Assembly (NCBI GenBank): GCA_024363285.1
Contig: AP024711.1
Span: 124,001 to 188,000, forward strand
Source: Leptolinea sp. HRD-7
Lineage (GTDB): Bacteria > Chloroflexota > Anaerolineae > Anaerolineales > Anaerolineaceae
DNA: 64,000 nt
Direction of reading: 5' to 3'
Shown: positions 33,787 to 43,015 of the stretch, piece after piece
How positions within the stretch are numbered: position 1 is the first letter of the stretch
How the letters are laid out: each line of letters begins with the position of its first letter
The notes under the pieces: model-generated
Told to the model about the DNA's origin: nothing
The model's database searches: none
The model's input: only the letters and a program-made list of their open reading frames with translations
Made by a program: the position numbers and the translations under genes

Positions 33787-35454
33787 ATGCCCAGATACAC
33801 AATTGGAGTAGATTTTGGTTCCGAATCCGGCCGTGCTGTGCTGGTGGATGTGAGCAATGGTAAAGAAATCGCTACATCGGTCTACCCGTATTCAAACAGT
33901 GTTATTGATGAAAAACTTCCCGAATCCGGCATCAAGTTGGAACTCGACTGGGCTTTGCAGGATCCGGATGACTATCTTCGCACCTTCCAGAATACCATTC
34001 CGGATGTGTTGAAACAGTCGGGTGTTAAACCCGAAGATGTAATCGGTATGGGTATCGATTTCACCGCCTGCACCATGCTGCCGGTGAAGAAAGACGGCAC
34101 TCCTCTGTGCAACCTGCCCGAATACCGAAAGAACCCGCACGCCTGGGTCAAATTGTGGAAACACCATGCCGCCCAGCCCGAAGCCGATAAGATCAACGAG
34201 ACAGCCCGCGCTATGGGTGAAACCTGGCTCGACCGGTATGGCGGCAAGATCTCGTCGGAATGGTTTTTCTCGAAGGTTCTTCAAATTGCCAATGAAGATC
34301 CGGCCATCTACAAAGCCGCTGACCGCCTGATCGAAGCGGCGGACTGGGTTGTGTGGCGCCTCACCGGTGTTGAAACCCGCAATTCATGTACAGCCGGCTA
34401 CAAAGCCATCTGGTCTAAACGTGAAGGCTTCCCTTCCAAAGCATTCTTTAAAGCCTTAAATCCGCTGATCGAAAATGTGGTGGAAGAGAAAATGAGCACC
34501 AATATTATCCCCATCGGCCAGAAAGCCGGCGGTCTGACGGAAGAAGCCGCTAAATGGACCGGCTTGCTCCCCGGTACTCCGGTGGCCATCGCCAATGTGG
34601 ACGCGCATGTAGCCGTGCCTGCGGCTACCGTTGTCACCCCGGGAACCATGGTGATGATCATGGGCACCTCCACCTGCGACATGGTACTGGGCACCGAAGA
34701 ACACATCGTTCCCGGTATGTGCGGTTACGTGGAAGACGGCATCATTCCCGGTTACTTCGGTTATGAAGCCGGCCAGTCTTGCGTGGGCGATCACTTTGCC
34801 TGGTTCGTGGAAAATTGTGTCCCCGCTTCTTACACTCAGGAAGCCGCTGAACGCAAGATGGATATTCACAAGCTGCTGGAAGAAAAAGCCAGCAAACTGA
34901 AACCCGGCGAGAGCGGCCTGGTAGCCCTTGACTGGTGGAACGGCAACCGCTCTGTTCTGGTAGATGTCAACCTGACCGGTATGATGCTGGGCATGACCCT
35001 GGCCACCAAACCGGAAGAAATCTACCGCGCGTTGATCGAAGCCACTGCATATGGAAAGCGCATGATCATTGAAACGTTTGTGAAAAACGGCGTGCCGATC
35101 AACGAACTGGTTGCCTGCGGCGGCCTGCCCGATAAAAACCCCATGCTGATGCAGATTTACGCCGATGTCATCGGGGTTCCCCTGAAGATCAGCGCCTCCA
35201 AACAGACACCCGCCCTGGGTTCTGCTATGTTTGGCGCGGTTGTGGCTGGCAAAGCAGCCGGCGGTTATGACAGCATTGTGGATGCCGCCAAAGCCATGGC
35301 CGCCGTCAAGGATGTGGTTTACAAACCCATCCCTGAGAACCAGAAGGTATATGAAAAGCTATATCAGGAATATGTTCTGTTACACGATTATTTTGGCCGC
35401 GGTGCCAACGATGTAATGAAACGCCTCAAAGCCATCAAGGCCAGCGCCCACTAA
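33787..35454 (+). CDS. araB: Ribulokinase
   Basis: A 555-residue FGGY-family kinase that phosphorylates L-ribulose in the cytoplasm. The N-terminal [12 protein letters not shown] phosphate loop, [21 protein letters not shown] and [10 protein letters not shown] segments match AraB. Length agrees with the ~560 of the family. A GAGGAGGATCT ribosome site precedes the ATG. araD follows after 18 bases and araA after another 15, giving the full route from L-arabinose to D-xylulose 5-phosphate. Confidence 0.96.
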   Translation: MPRYTIGVDFGSESGRAVLVDVSNGKEIATSVYPYSNSVIDEKLPESGIKLELDWALQDPDDYLRTFQNTIPDVLKQSGVKPEDVIGMGIDFTACTMLPVKKDGTPLCNLPEYRKNPHAWVKLWKHHAAQPEADKINETARAMGETWLDRYGGKISSEWFFSKVLQIANEDPAIYKAADRLIEAADWVVWRLTGVETRNSCTAGYKAIWSKREGFPSKAFFKALNPLIENVVEEKMSTNIIPIGQKAGGLTEEAAKWTGLLPGTPVAIANVDAHVAVPAATVVTPGTMVMIMGTSTCDMVLGTEEHIVPGMCGYVEDGIIPGYFGYEAGQSCVGDHFAWFVENCVPASYTQEAAERKMDIHKLLEEKASKLKPGESGLVALDWWNGNRSVLVDVNLTGMMLGMTLATKPEEIYRALIEATAYGKRMIIETFVKNGVPINELVACGGLPDKNPMLMQIYADVIGVPLKISASKQTPALGSAMFGAVVAGKAAGGYDSIVDAAKAMAAVKDVVYKPIPENQKVYEKLYQEYVLLHDYFGRGANDVMKRLKAIKASAH

Positions 35455-35472
35455 TTCAGGAGCAAGCGAATA

Positions 35473-36114
35473 ATGTTAGAAAAGATCAAAGAAGAACTTG
35501 TATATCTTCATCAGAAGCTGGTGGAATACAAGCTCGTGGTGTGGACGGGCGGCAATGTCTCCGCGCGTGACCCGGAAACTGGCCTTATCGTCATCAAGGC
35601 ATCCGGCGTACCGTATGAAGGTATGGGCCCGCAACACATGGTGGTGATGGATATGGATGGCAAGTTGGTAGAAGGTGACCTCAAGCCGTCATCCGATGTG
35701 TACAGCCATCTGTATATCTACAAACACCGCGATGACGTCAATGGTGTGGTGCATACCCATTCCAACTATGCCACCGCCTTCGCCGCTGTCGGACAGCCCA
35801 TCCCCTGCGTGCTTACCGCCATCAGTGACGAATTCGGCTGCGACATTCCGTGTGCCGGTTTCGTTCGCATTGGTGACGAAGCCATTGGTAAAGAAGTGGT
35901 AGACCATATCGGCACATCCACCGCGTGTTTGCTGCAAAACCACGGCGTGTTTACCATCGGGAAGAACGCCAAAGCGGCGGTAAAAAGCGCTGTAATGGTA
36001 GAAGACGCCGCCCGAACCGTCTGGATGGCGAAACAACTCGGCCAGCTTATCCCGATTCCGCAGGAAGATATTGAGAAATTGCATTACCGCTACACGCATA
36101 TCTATGGCCAGTAG
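35473..36114 (+). CDS. araD: L-ribulose-5-phosphate 4-epimerase
   Basis: A 213-residue class II aldolase-fold zinc enzyme. The metal site histidines are seen in V-V-H-T-H-S-N-Y-A-T and the later N-H-G-V-F-T-I-G. K-P-S-S-D-V-Y-S-H-L is the phosphate and acid region and G-G-N-V-S-A-R the substrate loop. It is slightly shorter than the ~230 residues usual for AraD. The place between araB and araA supports the arabinose role over L-fuculose aldolase. Confidence 0.94.
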   Translation: MLEKIKEELVYLHQKLVEYKLVVWTGGNVSARDPETGLIVIKASGVPYEGMGPQHMVVMDMDGKLVEGDLKPSSDVYSHLYIYKHRDDVNGVVHTHSNYATAFAAVGQPIPCVLTAISDEFGCDIPCAGFVRIGDEAIGKEVVDHIGTSTACLLQNHGVFTIGKNAKAAVKSAVMVEDAARTVWMAKQLGQLIPIPQEDIEKLHYRYTHIYGQ

Positions 36115-36129
36115 GCGAGTGAGGAAATT

Positions 36130-37635
36130 ATGATCGATCTAAAGAAATATGATGTCTGGTTTGTCACCGGCAGTCAGCACCTGTACGGTCCTGAAGTTCT
36201 GGACCAGATTGCCGCCCATTCTAAAGAGATCGCGGCCGCGCTGGAAGCCAGCACCGCGATCCCGGTACATATTGTTTACAAACCGGTTATGACCACCGTG
36301 GAAGATATCACCCGCTTGTGCCTCGAAGCCAACGCGGATGATAAATGCGTGGGCATCATCACCTGGATGCACACTTTCTCGCCGGCGAAAAAATGGGCCA
36401 ATGGACTGAAACTCTTACAGAAACCCATGGCCCATCTGCATACCCAGTATTACCGCGAGATCCCCTGGTCTGAAATCGATATGGACTACATGAACCTGCA
36501 CCAGTCCGCGCACGGTGATCGTGAATTCGGCTTCATCGGCGCCCGCCTGCGCATGGAACGCCACGTCGTCGTCGGCCACTGGCAGGATGCCGCCGTGCAG
36601 AAAGAACTCGGTGACTGGAGCCGCGCCGCCTGCGGTATCGCGGACGCCAAGACCATGAAACTGGCCCGCTTTGGCGATAACATGCGCGAAGTGGCCGTTA
36701 CCGAAGGCAATAAAGTTTCCGCTCAGATCCAGTTCGGGTATTGCGTCAATGGGTATGGTGTTGGCGATCTCGTGAAGGTTGTCAATGAAGCCAGCGATGC
36801 CGATGTTGACAAACTGGTTAAAGAATATCTGGATACCTACGAAATAACCCCGAACCTGTTGCCCGGCAAAGAAAAACACGCTTCCCTGCGCGAAGCCGCC
36901 CGCATGGAAATTGGTATGCGCCGCTTCCTGGAAGCCGGTGGATTCACCGCCTTCACCACCACATTTGAAGACCTTCACGGGCTTCCGCAGCTCCCGGGCC
37001 TTGCCTGCCAGCGTTTGATGAACGACGGTTACGGTTTCGGCGCCGAAGGCGACTGGAAAACCGCCGCTCTGGTACGTACCATGAAGGTGATGAACGCCGG
37101 CCTGAAGGGCGGCGTGAGCTTCATGGAAGATTACACTTACCACTTCAGCCCTAAAGGCGATCGCATTCTGGGCGCCCACATGTTGGAAGTCTGCCCCTCC
37201 ATCGCCGCGGGTAAGGCGAAACTCGAGGTGCTGCCCCTGGGTATCGGCGGCAAAGCCGACCCTGCCCGTCTGATCTTTGATTCTCAGACCGGCCCCGCTG
37301 TGGCCGCTTCATTGATCGACCTTGGCGATCGTTTCCGCCTGATCGTCACCCAGGTGGATGTGGTTCCCACCGAACAACCGCTGCCCAAGCTGCCGGTAGC
37401 CCGCGCGCTGTGGAACCCGCAGCCGGACCTGAAACGTGCCGCGGCTGCGTGGATCTATGCCGGTGGCGCGCATCACACCAGCTTCAGCTACTCATTGACC
37501 CAGGATCACCTGCGCGATTTCGCCGATATGGCCGGTATTGAGTATGTGGGTATCGATAATTCTCTGGATCTGAACCGCTTCAAGCAGGAATTGAAGTGGA
37601 ACGATCTGTATTATCACATGACAAAAGGGCTCTGA
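36130..37635 (+). CDS. araA: L-arabinose isomerase
   Basis: A 501-residue isomerase converting L-arabinose to L-ribulose. The manganese-site residues are present: glutamates in G-A-E-G-D-W-K and F-M-E-D-Y-T-Y, histidines in L-G-A-H-M-L-E and G-G-A-H-H-T-S-F. The opening [11 protein letters not shown] is diagnostic. Length equals the usual ~500. It is the last gene of the araBDA set and is followed by a good terminator. Confidence 0.97.
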   Translation: MIDLKKYDVWFVTGSQHLYGPEVLDQIAAHSKEIAAALEASTAIPVHIVYKPVMTTVEDITRLCLEANADDKCVGIITWMHTFSPAKKWANGLKLLQKPMAHLHTQYYREIPWSEIDMDYMNLHQSAHGDREFGFIGARLRMERHVVVGHWQDAAVQKELGDWSRAACGIADAKTMKLARFGDNMREVAVTEGNKVSAQIQFGYCVNGYGVGDLVKVVNEASDADVDKLVKEYLDTYEITPNLLPGKEKHASLREAARMEIGMRRFLEAGGFTAFTTTFEDLHGLPQLPGLACQRLMNDGYGFGAEGDWKTAALVRTMKVMNAGLKGGVSFMEDYTYHFSPKGDRILGAHMLEVCPSIAAGKAKLEVLPLGIGGKADPARLIFDSQTGPAVAASLIDLGDRFRLIVTQVDVVPTEQPLPKLPVARALWNPQPDLKRAAAAWIYAGGAHHTSFSYSLTQDHLRDFADMAGIEYVGIDNSLDLNRFKQELKWNDLYYHMTKGL

Positions 37636-37673
37636 TCTTCCTCCAAAAGATTTCAGCTTTTGCATTGAACAGT

Positions 37674-37713
37674 GAAGAAGGGTTGCGGGCTGAAACGCAG
37701 CCCTTCTTCATTT
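37674..37713 (+). terminator. Terminator after araA
   Basis: A 14-base stem, GAAGAAGGGTTGCG with CGCAGCCCTTCTTC (one wobble), closes an eight-base loop and is followed by ATTTAAAG, 38 bases past the araA stop. The T run is short, but the position fits. Confidence 0.65.
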
Positions 37714-37881
37714 AAAGAAGAATTTTCCTTTTGTCCGTGTGGCTTTCGCAATTTTTTCCGGTAGGGGTTTTGCAATCGGGGTTCTTCGCTTCCAACGGGA
37801 GTTGACCTCCAATCCGGTTGCATCGCCTGCGTCACGGTGATGAAACCGCTCCATGGACGGGAATCCGTCATAATTATGTCA

Positions 37882-37964
37882 TGGTGCGTTGACCGCACTT
37901 ATAGGATTAACGAATATCTTTCATCGAATTATGTCAATAATTGAGCGGTCAACAGCACCCTGCC
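37882..37964. repeat. Single copy of the GTGCGTTGACCGC inverted-repeat element
   Basis: The element runs from GGTGCGTTGACCGC to GCGGTCAACAGCACCC with an AT-rich interior, the same end structure as the second half of the composite repeats near 46.5 and 51 kb. Here it stands alone without the CCTTCCCCC block, showing that this half is an independent unit. Confidence 0.7.
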
Positions 37965-37974
37965 GGTTACCATC

Positions 37975-38005
37975 AAAAAAACCCCCGCCCGGAAACGGGC
38001 GGGGG
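37975..38005 (-). terminator. Strong rho-independent terminator of the beta-helix gene
   Basis: CCCCCGCCCG and CGGGCGGGGG form a perfect ten-base-pair stem with a four-base loop, followed on the minus strand by seven Ts. It begins 23 bases after the stop codon. Confidence 0.92.
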
Positions 38006-38027
38006 CATTCTGACAGGCTTCAGCGGG

Positions 38028-41000
38028 TCATTTGACCAGCAGGAAGGTGCCTGTCATGTTGTGGGTCTTGGTCCACTTCAGCGCTTCACGCGCGCCGCCG
38101 AGGGCTACCCAATCGCCCAGGCCGCCGTTAGCCGTTACGTCCCAGAACAACATGATGAACTCATTGTTGATCTGGTCCGGTGACAACGGGAACACCAGGG
38201 TATCGGTGGCGCCCGCAGGCAGCTGCGTGACCACCTCATTATTGAACATTAAGGTAACCGTGAATCCGTCTACATATTTCCAAGGCTCCGGTATAGGCGC
38301 CGGGAGATCGGTATCTTTCACCAGTTCCATGCTGGCCATGTAGCCGCACATGGGTTGGTTGAAGATTGTCGCCTCTCTGCCAGGCAGAAGTTCGATTGTG
38401 CTGATTCCGTCACAAGACAGAGGCACGAACTCACCACCGGTGACCGGGATCAAGCCAGCGGCAAACGGGTTGACGATAAACGGATGGATAATCTCTGGTC
38501 CGCCGCCACCACCCGGGGTGACAGGTGGTTCGGGGTAACATTCGGTTTCATTGTTCTCAATGACCTCATGTGCCCAGGTGAACTTGTCAAACCAGCCGTT
38601 ATTCTCGATAGTGTTGGAATCCAGGGTGATCGTTGAATGCCACGGGTTCGCCACGGCATGCAAACCAAAGACTCCATTTTCCGAGAAGGTGCTGCAAACA
38701 CTGGAGATATTTCCACCGGCCTTTAACACAGCGCCGCCAATGCCATTTCCGATCGCTTCGACAAAATTCAAGTTGATATCGTGCCTGGCATTGCCGACCA
38801 GCCCGAAGGCCCAGTTGTCATTAAAGCTGCTGTCGTTGATCGTGATGGAACCATGCAGCGACTTGATGAAAGCCCCGTCGCCATTGGCCCACTTCAGATC
38901 ATACAGAGGCATCGGAGGATATCCGCCGCCGCCCTTAAGGGTGCTGGTAGTTAATATCTCTCCACCGCCAAACATCAGGAACGGGCTGAACGAGTTATTA
39001 TTGGCCGTTGTGTTGTTGATCTCCACATCTCTGTTCGCGAAGACAAACAGACCGAAACCGTCGTTATTGTCAAACTCAGAATCAGAGATGTCCACACCGC
39101 CGAACATGGTGTCGAACAGAGCGCCGTACCCGGGGGTGCCCCGGTGATCGGCGTTGTTGCTGGCGCTCACGTTATCGGCAGTAATATGCCATTTGGCATA
39201 AACCTGCAAGCCGGGGCCCCAGTTCCAATAAAAGTTGGAATCTTTCACCACGAAAGCGGATAATGTGTGGAACATCGCTCCGTAGGTACCTTCGATCATC
39301 GGAGATCCGTTTCCAAACACATCGGTTCCAGCGACTCTGGTAAATCCGCCGGCTTCGCCGTTCACACCATAATTGCGGTTATGGTTGAACTCGCTGTTCA
39401 GAATGATCAACTTGCCGTCAGTTACCAGTTTCGCGCCAAAAGCTTCTCCCTTTCCGGGCCAAATTGCCCATGGGAACGGATACCCGTTAAAGTTGGCCTC
39501 AACACCGTCTAAGAAGATGCTTCCCTTTGGTTTAGGCAGTGAAGGTTTACCGTAAGCTTTTAATTCTTCCTCTTGACCATCAGGACCATCGCGGTAGATT
39601 CCTGCCTGAGCGTACAGACCCTCGTTGTAGTTGTAGTTGAAGATGGTATCGGTGATGCGGATGTCGCTGCCGCTGTAGAGGTGCGCTCCGTAGCGGTCGC
39701 TAACAACCGGTTTACGTTCAACGTCATCACCACCATCAAGCATTACCCGGGGTTCCGGTCCGCCTTCTATAAACCACCAGCCGTTATGGTTGAATTCAGA
39801 GCCTTTGATATTAATATCACCTTTGGCGCTCGCTTCCAAACCATAACCTGACATGTTGTAAGAGAAGTAGGAGTTTAGAATGTTGATCCAGCGATTGGAT
39901 TCAAGGTAGGCGCCGTTGTTCTTATTTCCATTGGCGGTACTACCACTGACATTGATCCCGCCGGCCAGAACTTCAAGGCCGTAATCGCCGCGGTTCCAAT
40001 CCATGTGACTGTCTTTGATGGTCACAATACCGGGTGTCTTGATCTCCACGCCTTCTTCGCCATTGAAATCTGCCGTGACCTTATCAAGATACACATTGTG
40101 ATGTGAATCCACAATGAGCACCCCGTGCCCGTGCATATTTCGGTTGAAGACGCTGTCGATCAGGGTGATATACCCGCCGCCGCCATCTGACTTAAATCCG
40201 TTCCCCCATTCAGAGGTAGCCGTCACATGCTTCATAAAGATGTTACCACTGTCCACCGCGCTGATGGCGTCAATCTCACACGGATTCTTGGTACTGCAGC
40301 CGCTGTCTTCCGAGACCACGTTCACCCCATCCATATAGGTGTTCATGACCTTCTTAAGCAAGATTCCGCCTTCTTTGCCCTTTTCCAGTACACTGGTATT
40401 TTTGATCACGAGGAAGGCAAGCTTCTCGGCATTGATGCCGTATCCGCCGTCGGAATCTTTGATCTTTGAATCGGTAATGGTAACCATAAAGCTATTGGTG
40501 GCCTTGACCGCGTCTCCCTTACCCTTGTTGTTGATATTCATATTATCCAGGTTAACAATCCTGGAGTTATTGATGGAGATCGTCGGATTCGGGTCGCCAT
40601 AGAAACCGGTGGTAAGGATGAAATTGCTCAGCGAAACGGAACCCGCGATATTGCTGATCACAAACGCCTGGCTGAGGGAGGTCTGGCTGGTGGCTTCACC
40701 GGTGAACATATTGGTGACGCCGCCCACAATGACCAGATCAGTGATGAACGGGCTGGAAATTACGATCGGGCTGGTGGTATAGCGGTGATAGTCAGCCGCC
40801 ACATAAATGGTGGAATTACCGTTACCCGGAGCCGAGGCGATCATAATTGCGCCTTCAAGGGTCATGGTATGGATACAGGTGCCATCCGATGGAACATCAT
40901 TTCCGGGGCACCACATCGGGTCACCTTCTACCAGCACCTCTTCGGCTTCCACCGAAACCAATGGCAGCGGTTCACCATCAACACCAGTTACCACCAGTTC

Positions 41001-41525
41001 GGTTTCCGCCGGCAGGGCTGCCAGCACTTCAGCCGGAGTATCCAGCACCTCGTCTGCCGGCTCTTCCGCTACTTCCGCCGGTGCGACAATAGGCGCGCCA
41101 CAGGCAACCGGTTCGCCGGTAACCTCGTCAACGGCGCCTTCCACACAGGCTGGCTCTGCCGCAGCCGGAGCGGCCGGTGTTTCCACTACCGGGTCGGCTG
41201 TGGCTGCGGCTTCTGGTGCTGCAGATCCCTCCGCGGCAGCACCATTAGAAGCTGCTTCTGTAACGACAGCCTCTGCCGGTGGTTCAGCCGGTGGACTTGC
41301 CGGTGGTTCAGCCGGTGGACTTGCCGGTGGTTCGGCCTCTCCTCCGCCGGTTTCTCCACCTCCACTCGAACCTTCATCCGGGGTTGTAACTTCTTCCGTT
41401 CCGGGGCTCGTGGTTCCGCCATCTTGCGCGTATGCCACCATACCCGCGGGGAAAAGCATACCCAGTGTGAAGATCAAAATAAACGCAACTTGAAACAGGA
41501 TCACAAACTTGCTTCTTGTGACCAT
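38028..41525 (-). CDS. Large secreted parallel beta-helix protein
   Basis: An 1165-residue exported protein. The ATG after AGGAGGT gives a signal peptide (residues 1-34, ending V-A-Y-A-Q). Next comes a Pro/Ala/Glu linker to about residue 190 with tandem P-P-A-S-P-P-A-E units. The bulk (about 200-960) repeats short strands of the type I-x-I-x-x-S-x-F-x-x-N-x-x-x-G, as in right-handed beta-helix proteins such as surface adhesins and polysaccharide lyases. A ~150-residue C-terminal domain follows; no sortase or S-layer anchor is visible. Asn, Gly and Asp are rich in the helix. No catalytic site can be named. Its upstream neighbour is a response regulator in the same direction. Confidence 0.85.
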   Translation of the reverse strand: MVTRSKFVILFQVAFILIFTLGMLFPAGMVAYAQDGGTTSPGTEEVTTPDEGSSGGGETGGGEAEPPASPPAEPPASPPAEPPAEAVVTEAASNGAAAEGSAAPEAAATADPVVETPAAPAAAEPACVEGAVDEVTGEPVACGAPIVAPAEVAEEPADEVLDTPAEVLAALPAETELVVTGVDGEPLPLVSVEAEEVLVEGDPMWCPGNDVPSDGTCIHTMTLEGAIMIASAPGNGNSTIYVAADYHRYTTSPIVISSPFITDLVIVGGVTNMFTGEATSQTSLSQAFVISNIAGSVSLSNFILTTGFYGDPNPTISINNSRIVNLDNMNINNKGKGDAVKATNSFMVTITDSKIKDSDGGYGINAEKLAFLVIKNTSVLEKGKEGGILLKKVMNTYMDGVNVVSEDSGCSTKNPCEIDAISAVDSGNIFMKHVTATSEWGNGFKSDGGGGYITLIDSVFNRNMHGHGVLIVDSHHNVYLDKVTADFNGEEGVEIKTPGIVTIKDSHMDWNRGDYGLEVLAGGINVSGSTANGNKNNGAYLESNRWINILNSYFSYNMSGYGLEASAKGDINIKGSEFNHNGWWFIEGGPEPRVMLDGGDDVERKPVVSDRYGAHLYSGSDIRITDTIFNYNYNEGLYAQAGIYRDGPDGQEEELKAYGKPSLPKPKGSIFLDGVEANFNGYPFPWAIWPGKGEAFGAKLVTDGKLIILNSEFNHNRNYGVNGEAGGFTRVAGTDVFGNGSPMIEGTYGAMFHTLSAFVVKDSNFYWNWGPGLQVYAKWHITADNVSASNNADHRGTPGYGALFDTMFGGVDISDSEFDNNDGFGLFVFANRDVEINNTTANNNSFSPFLMFGGGEILTTSTLKGGGGYPPMPLYDLKWANGDGAFIKSLHGSITINDSSFNDNWAFGLVGNARHDINLNFVEAIGNGIGGAVLKAGGNISSVCSTFSENGVFGLHAVANPWHSTITLDSNTIENNGWFDKFTWAHEVIENNETECYPEPPVTPGGGGGPEIIHPFIVNPFAAGLIPVTGGEFVPLSCDGISTIELLPGREATIFNQPMCGYMASMELVKDTDLPAPIPEPWKYVDGFTVTLMFNNEVVTQLPAGATDTLVFPLSPDQINNEFIMLFWDVTANGGLGDWVALGGAREALKWTKTHNMTGTFLLVK

Positions 41526-41680
41526 AGTATTAACCTCCTGTTTGGAATGAACCAAAATCAAGAAGGCTGGAACCAGGTTAGTCGTGTTCCCCCCGGGAGG
41601 GCGGTTACATTCCAGCATTGCCGCTCCCAATCCTTCTGCCTGGCTGCCGGCTGGCAGGCCGGGTTTTTATTTGCCCAGCA

Positions 41681-42469
41681 TCACCTCCTTATTATTTTTT
41701 CCGGGTCTGTAGATACCGCCAGTTTATATCCCAGACCCTCACGGCTTACGATCAGCCGTGGATTACCAGGATCTTTCTCAAGCTGCGAACGCAGCAGAAA
41801 GATCAGGTATTTGATCCGGCTTTGCACATGGATATTGGGATCGTTCCACACGTCAAAGGCGATGGTGGCCAGGTCAACCCATTGACCCGGCCGGCGTGCC
41901 AGTGAAGCCAACACGCCGAACTCTCGCGCCGGTAAAACGGTGACCCGGCCGTCAAGAGTCACCTCACGCGTGTTACTATCGATCTCCAATCCGTTGGCCG
42001 GAAACTTGAAAATTTGTGACGGGTGCTTCACGCCGCGTTGAGCCGTAACCCGTTGAATACGTGCCACAAGCTCAGAAGGATGAAAGGGTTTGGTTATGTA
42101 ATCATCCGCGCCCTGTTGCAGCGCGCGAACGATATCATCGGTATCTGTCAACGCGGATACCACCAGCACCGGAACACTGCTCACCTTGCGGATCTGTTCA
42201 TACAACATCCAGCCGTCCATACCGGGCATCATCAGATCCAGCAGCACCGCGTCGGGGGCGTTCTGTGAAAGGCGTTTCAACGCTTCGGGACCATTGGTAG
42301 CCGAGATCACGTCTATGCCAGAACTCATAAGGATTTGTTTGATAAGGTTAACGGTGTCGATTTCATCGTCAACCACCAGAATGAGTTTGTGGTGAATATC
42401 TGAATCCAACAGGTCCAGATCAACACCTTTCTCAATCGGTGTCGAAGAAAACAGGGTAGAGGTAGTCAT
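41681..42469 (-). CDS. OmpR/PhoB-type response regulator
   Basis: A 262-residue regulator. After a ~27-residue N-terminal extension, the receiver (about 28-145) has acidic V-V-D-D-E and phospho-acceptor D78 in V-L-L-D-L-M-M-P-G-M-D-G. A winged-helix Trans_reg_C domain (about 165-260) ends in R-L-I-V-S-R-E-G-L-G-Y-K-L. The start is the ATG after GGGGAGGG, 11 codons inside the longest frame. No partner kinase is adjacent; the divergent diguanylate cyclase is the nearest signalling gene. It is likely to control the beta-helix gene 155 bases downstream. Confidence 0.92.
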   Translation of the reverse strand: MTTSTLFSSTPIEKGVDLDLLDSDIHHKLILVVDDEIDTVNLIKQILMSSGIDVISATNGPEALKRLSQNAPDAVLLDLMMPGMDGWMLYEQIRKVSSVPVLVVSALTDTDDIVRALQQGADDYITKPFHPSELVARIQRVTAQRGVKHPSQIFKFPANGLEIDSNTREVTLDGRVTVLPAREFGVLASLARRPGQWVDLATIAFDVWNDPNIHVQSRIKYLIFLLRSQLEKDPGNPRLIVSREGLGYKLAVSTDPEKIIRR

Positions 42470-42480
42470 AATCCCTCCCC

Positions 42481-42600
42481 GGAGTCGAAAATAACCGGCC
42501 ATTCTGATGGACCGGTTTCGCTACTGGCTCCCTGACACCATATCCCGTCAATTAAAAAGCGGGAAAGCGACCAATTTTTGGTGCCAGATCCTTGCTTTCA
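42481..42600 (-). ncRNA. Structured leader RNA upstream of the response regulator
   Basis: Three stems can be drawn on the minus strand. An outer TGGCACC/GGTGTCA pair encloses CCCG/CGGG. Then a long arm starting GGAG closes with CTCC next to the ribosome site and contains ACCGG(T)CCAT/ATGGCCGGT around CAGA. The compact multi-stem form touching the ribosome site resembles a cis-regulatory RNA. The conserved blocks of c-di-GMP riboswitches are absent. Confidence 0.4.
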
Positions 42601-43015
42601 ACAGAGAACGGCATGTTGAAGGCTGTTTGGTTTTTGAACAATAATGAAAGCTGTCTAAAGCATAAAGATGCTGAATAATCCCTCAACGACAAATCTCATT
42701 ATAGAAAGAACCAACAGGTTGTCAAACATATTGATTGCTGGTTAGTAAAGGGTCACGGGAATATTCTGTACATCTATGAACAATTGGATATACCTGTATG
42801 TACCTCATGGCGGCAACCGCATCGTTTGATGGAGAAAATATTAATTTTTGTTTTATTCCATTCAGGGTGTATAGTACATAATAATAGTAGGTACAAGGTA
42901 GGAACCTATCAGGACTTAGTTTCTGAAAACCAGTACCCCCTTAAAACCAAATTTCACAGAGGCTGCGGCATTTTCAGGGGGAAAACCATGATTGAGATAA
43001 TAACGGAGTGACTCT
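42601..43015. other. AT-rich divergent intergenic region
   Basis: Between the structured leader and the diguanylate cyclase there are about 400 bases without a supported gene. A possible promoter (TTGTTT, 16 bases, TATAGT) lies near 42850-42880. A 75-codon frame at 42784-43011 has no ribosome site and no recognisable sequence. Confidence 0.5.

Noticed and set aside
41526-41680. Tiny M-L-G-K frame overlapping the response-regulator stop as a leader peptide
   Set aside because: The AGGAGG is only two bases from the ATG and the frame has four codons, too little to support.
40785-41885. 366-codon plus-strand frame opposite the beta-helix gene
   Set aside because: It is antisense to the low-complexity Pro/Ala/Glu linker and the signal peptide; Cys/Arg/Trp-rich translation is typical of a shadow frame.
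42481-42600. Known c-di-GMP riboswitch (GEMM-I or class II)
   Set aside because: The conserved ACGCAAAGCC-like and related blocks are not present, so I only report an unassigned structured leader.
42784-43011. 75-codon frame before the diguanylate cyclase
   Set aside because: No ribosome site, no recognisable composition, and it overlaps the promoter region of the cyclase gene.
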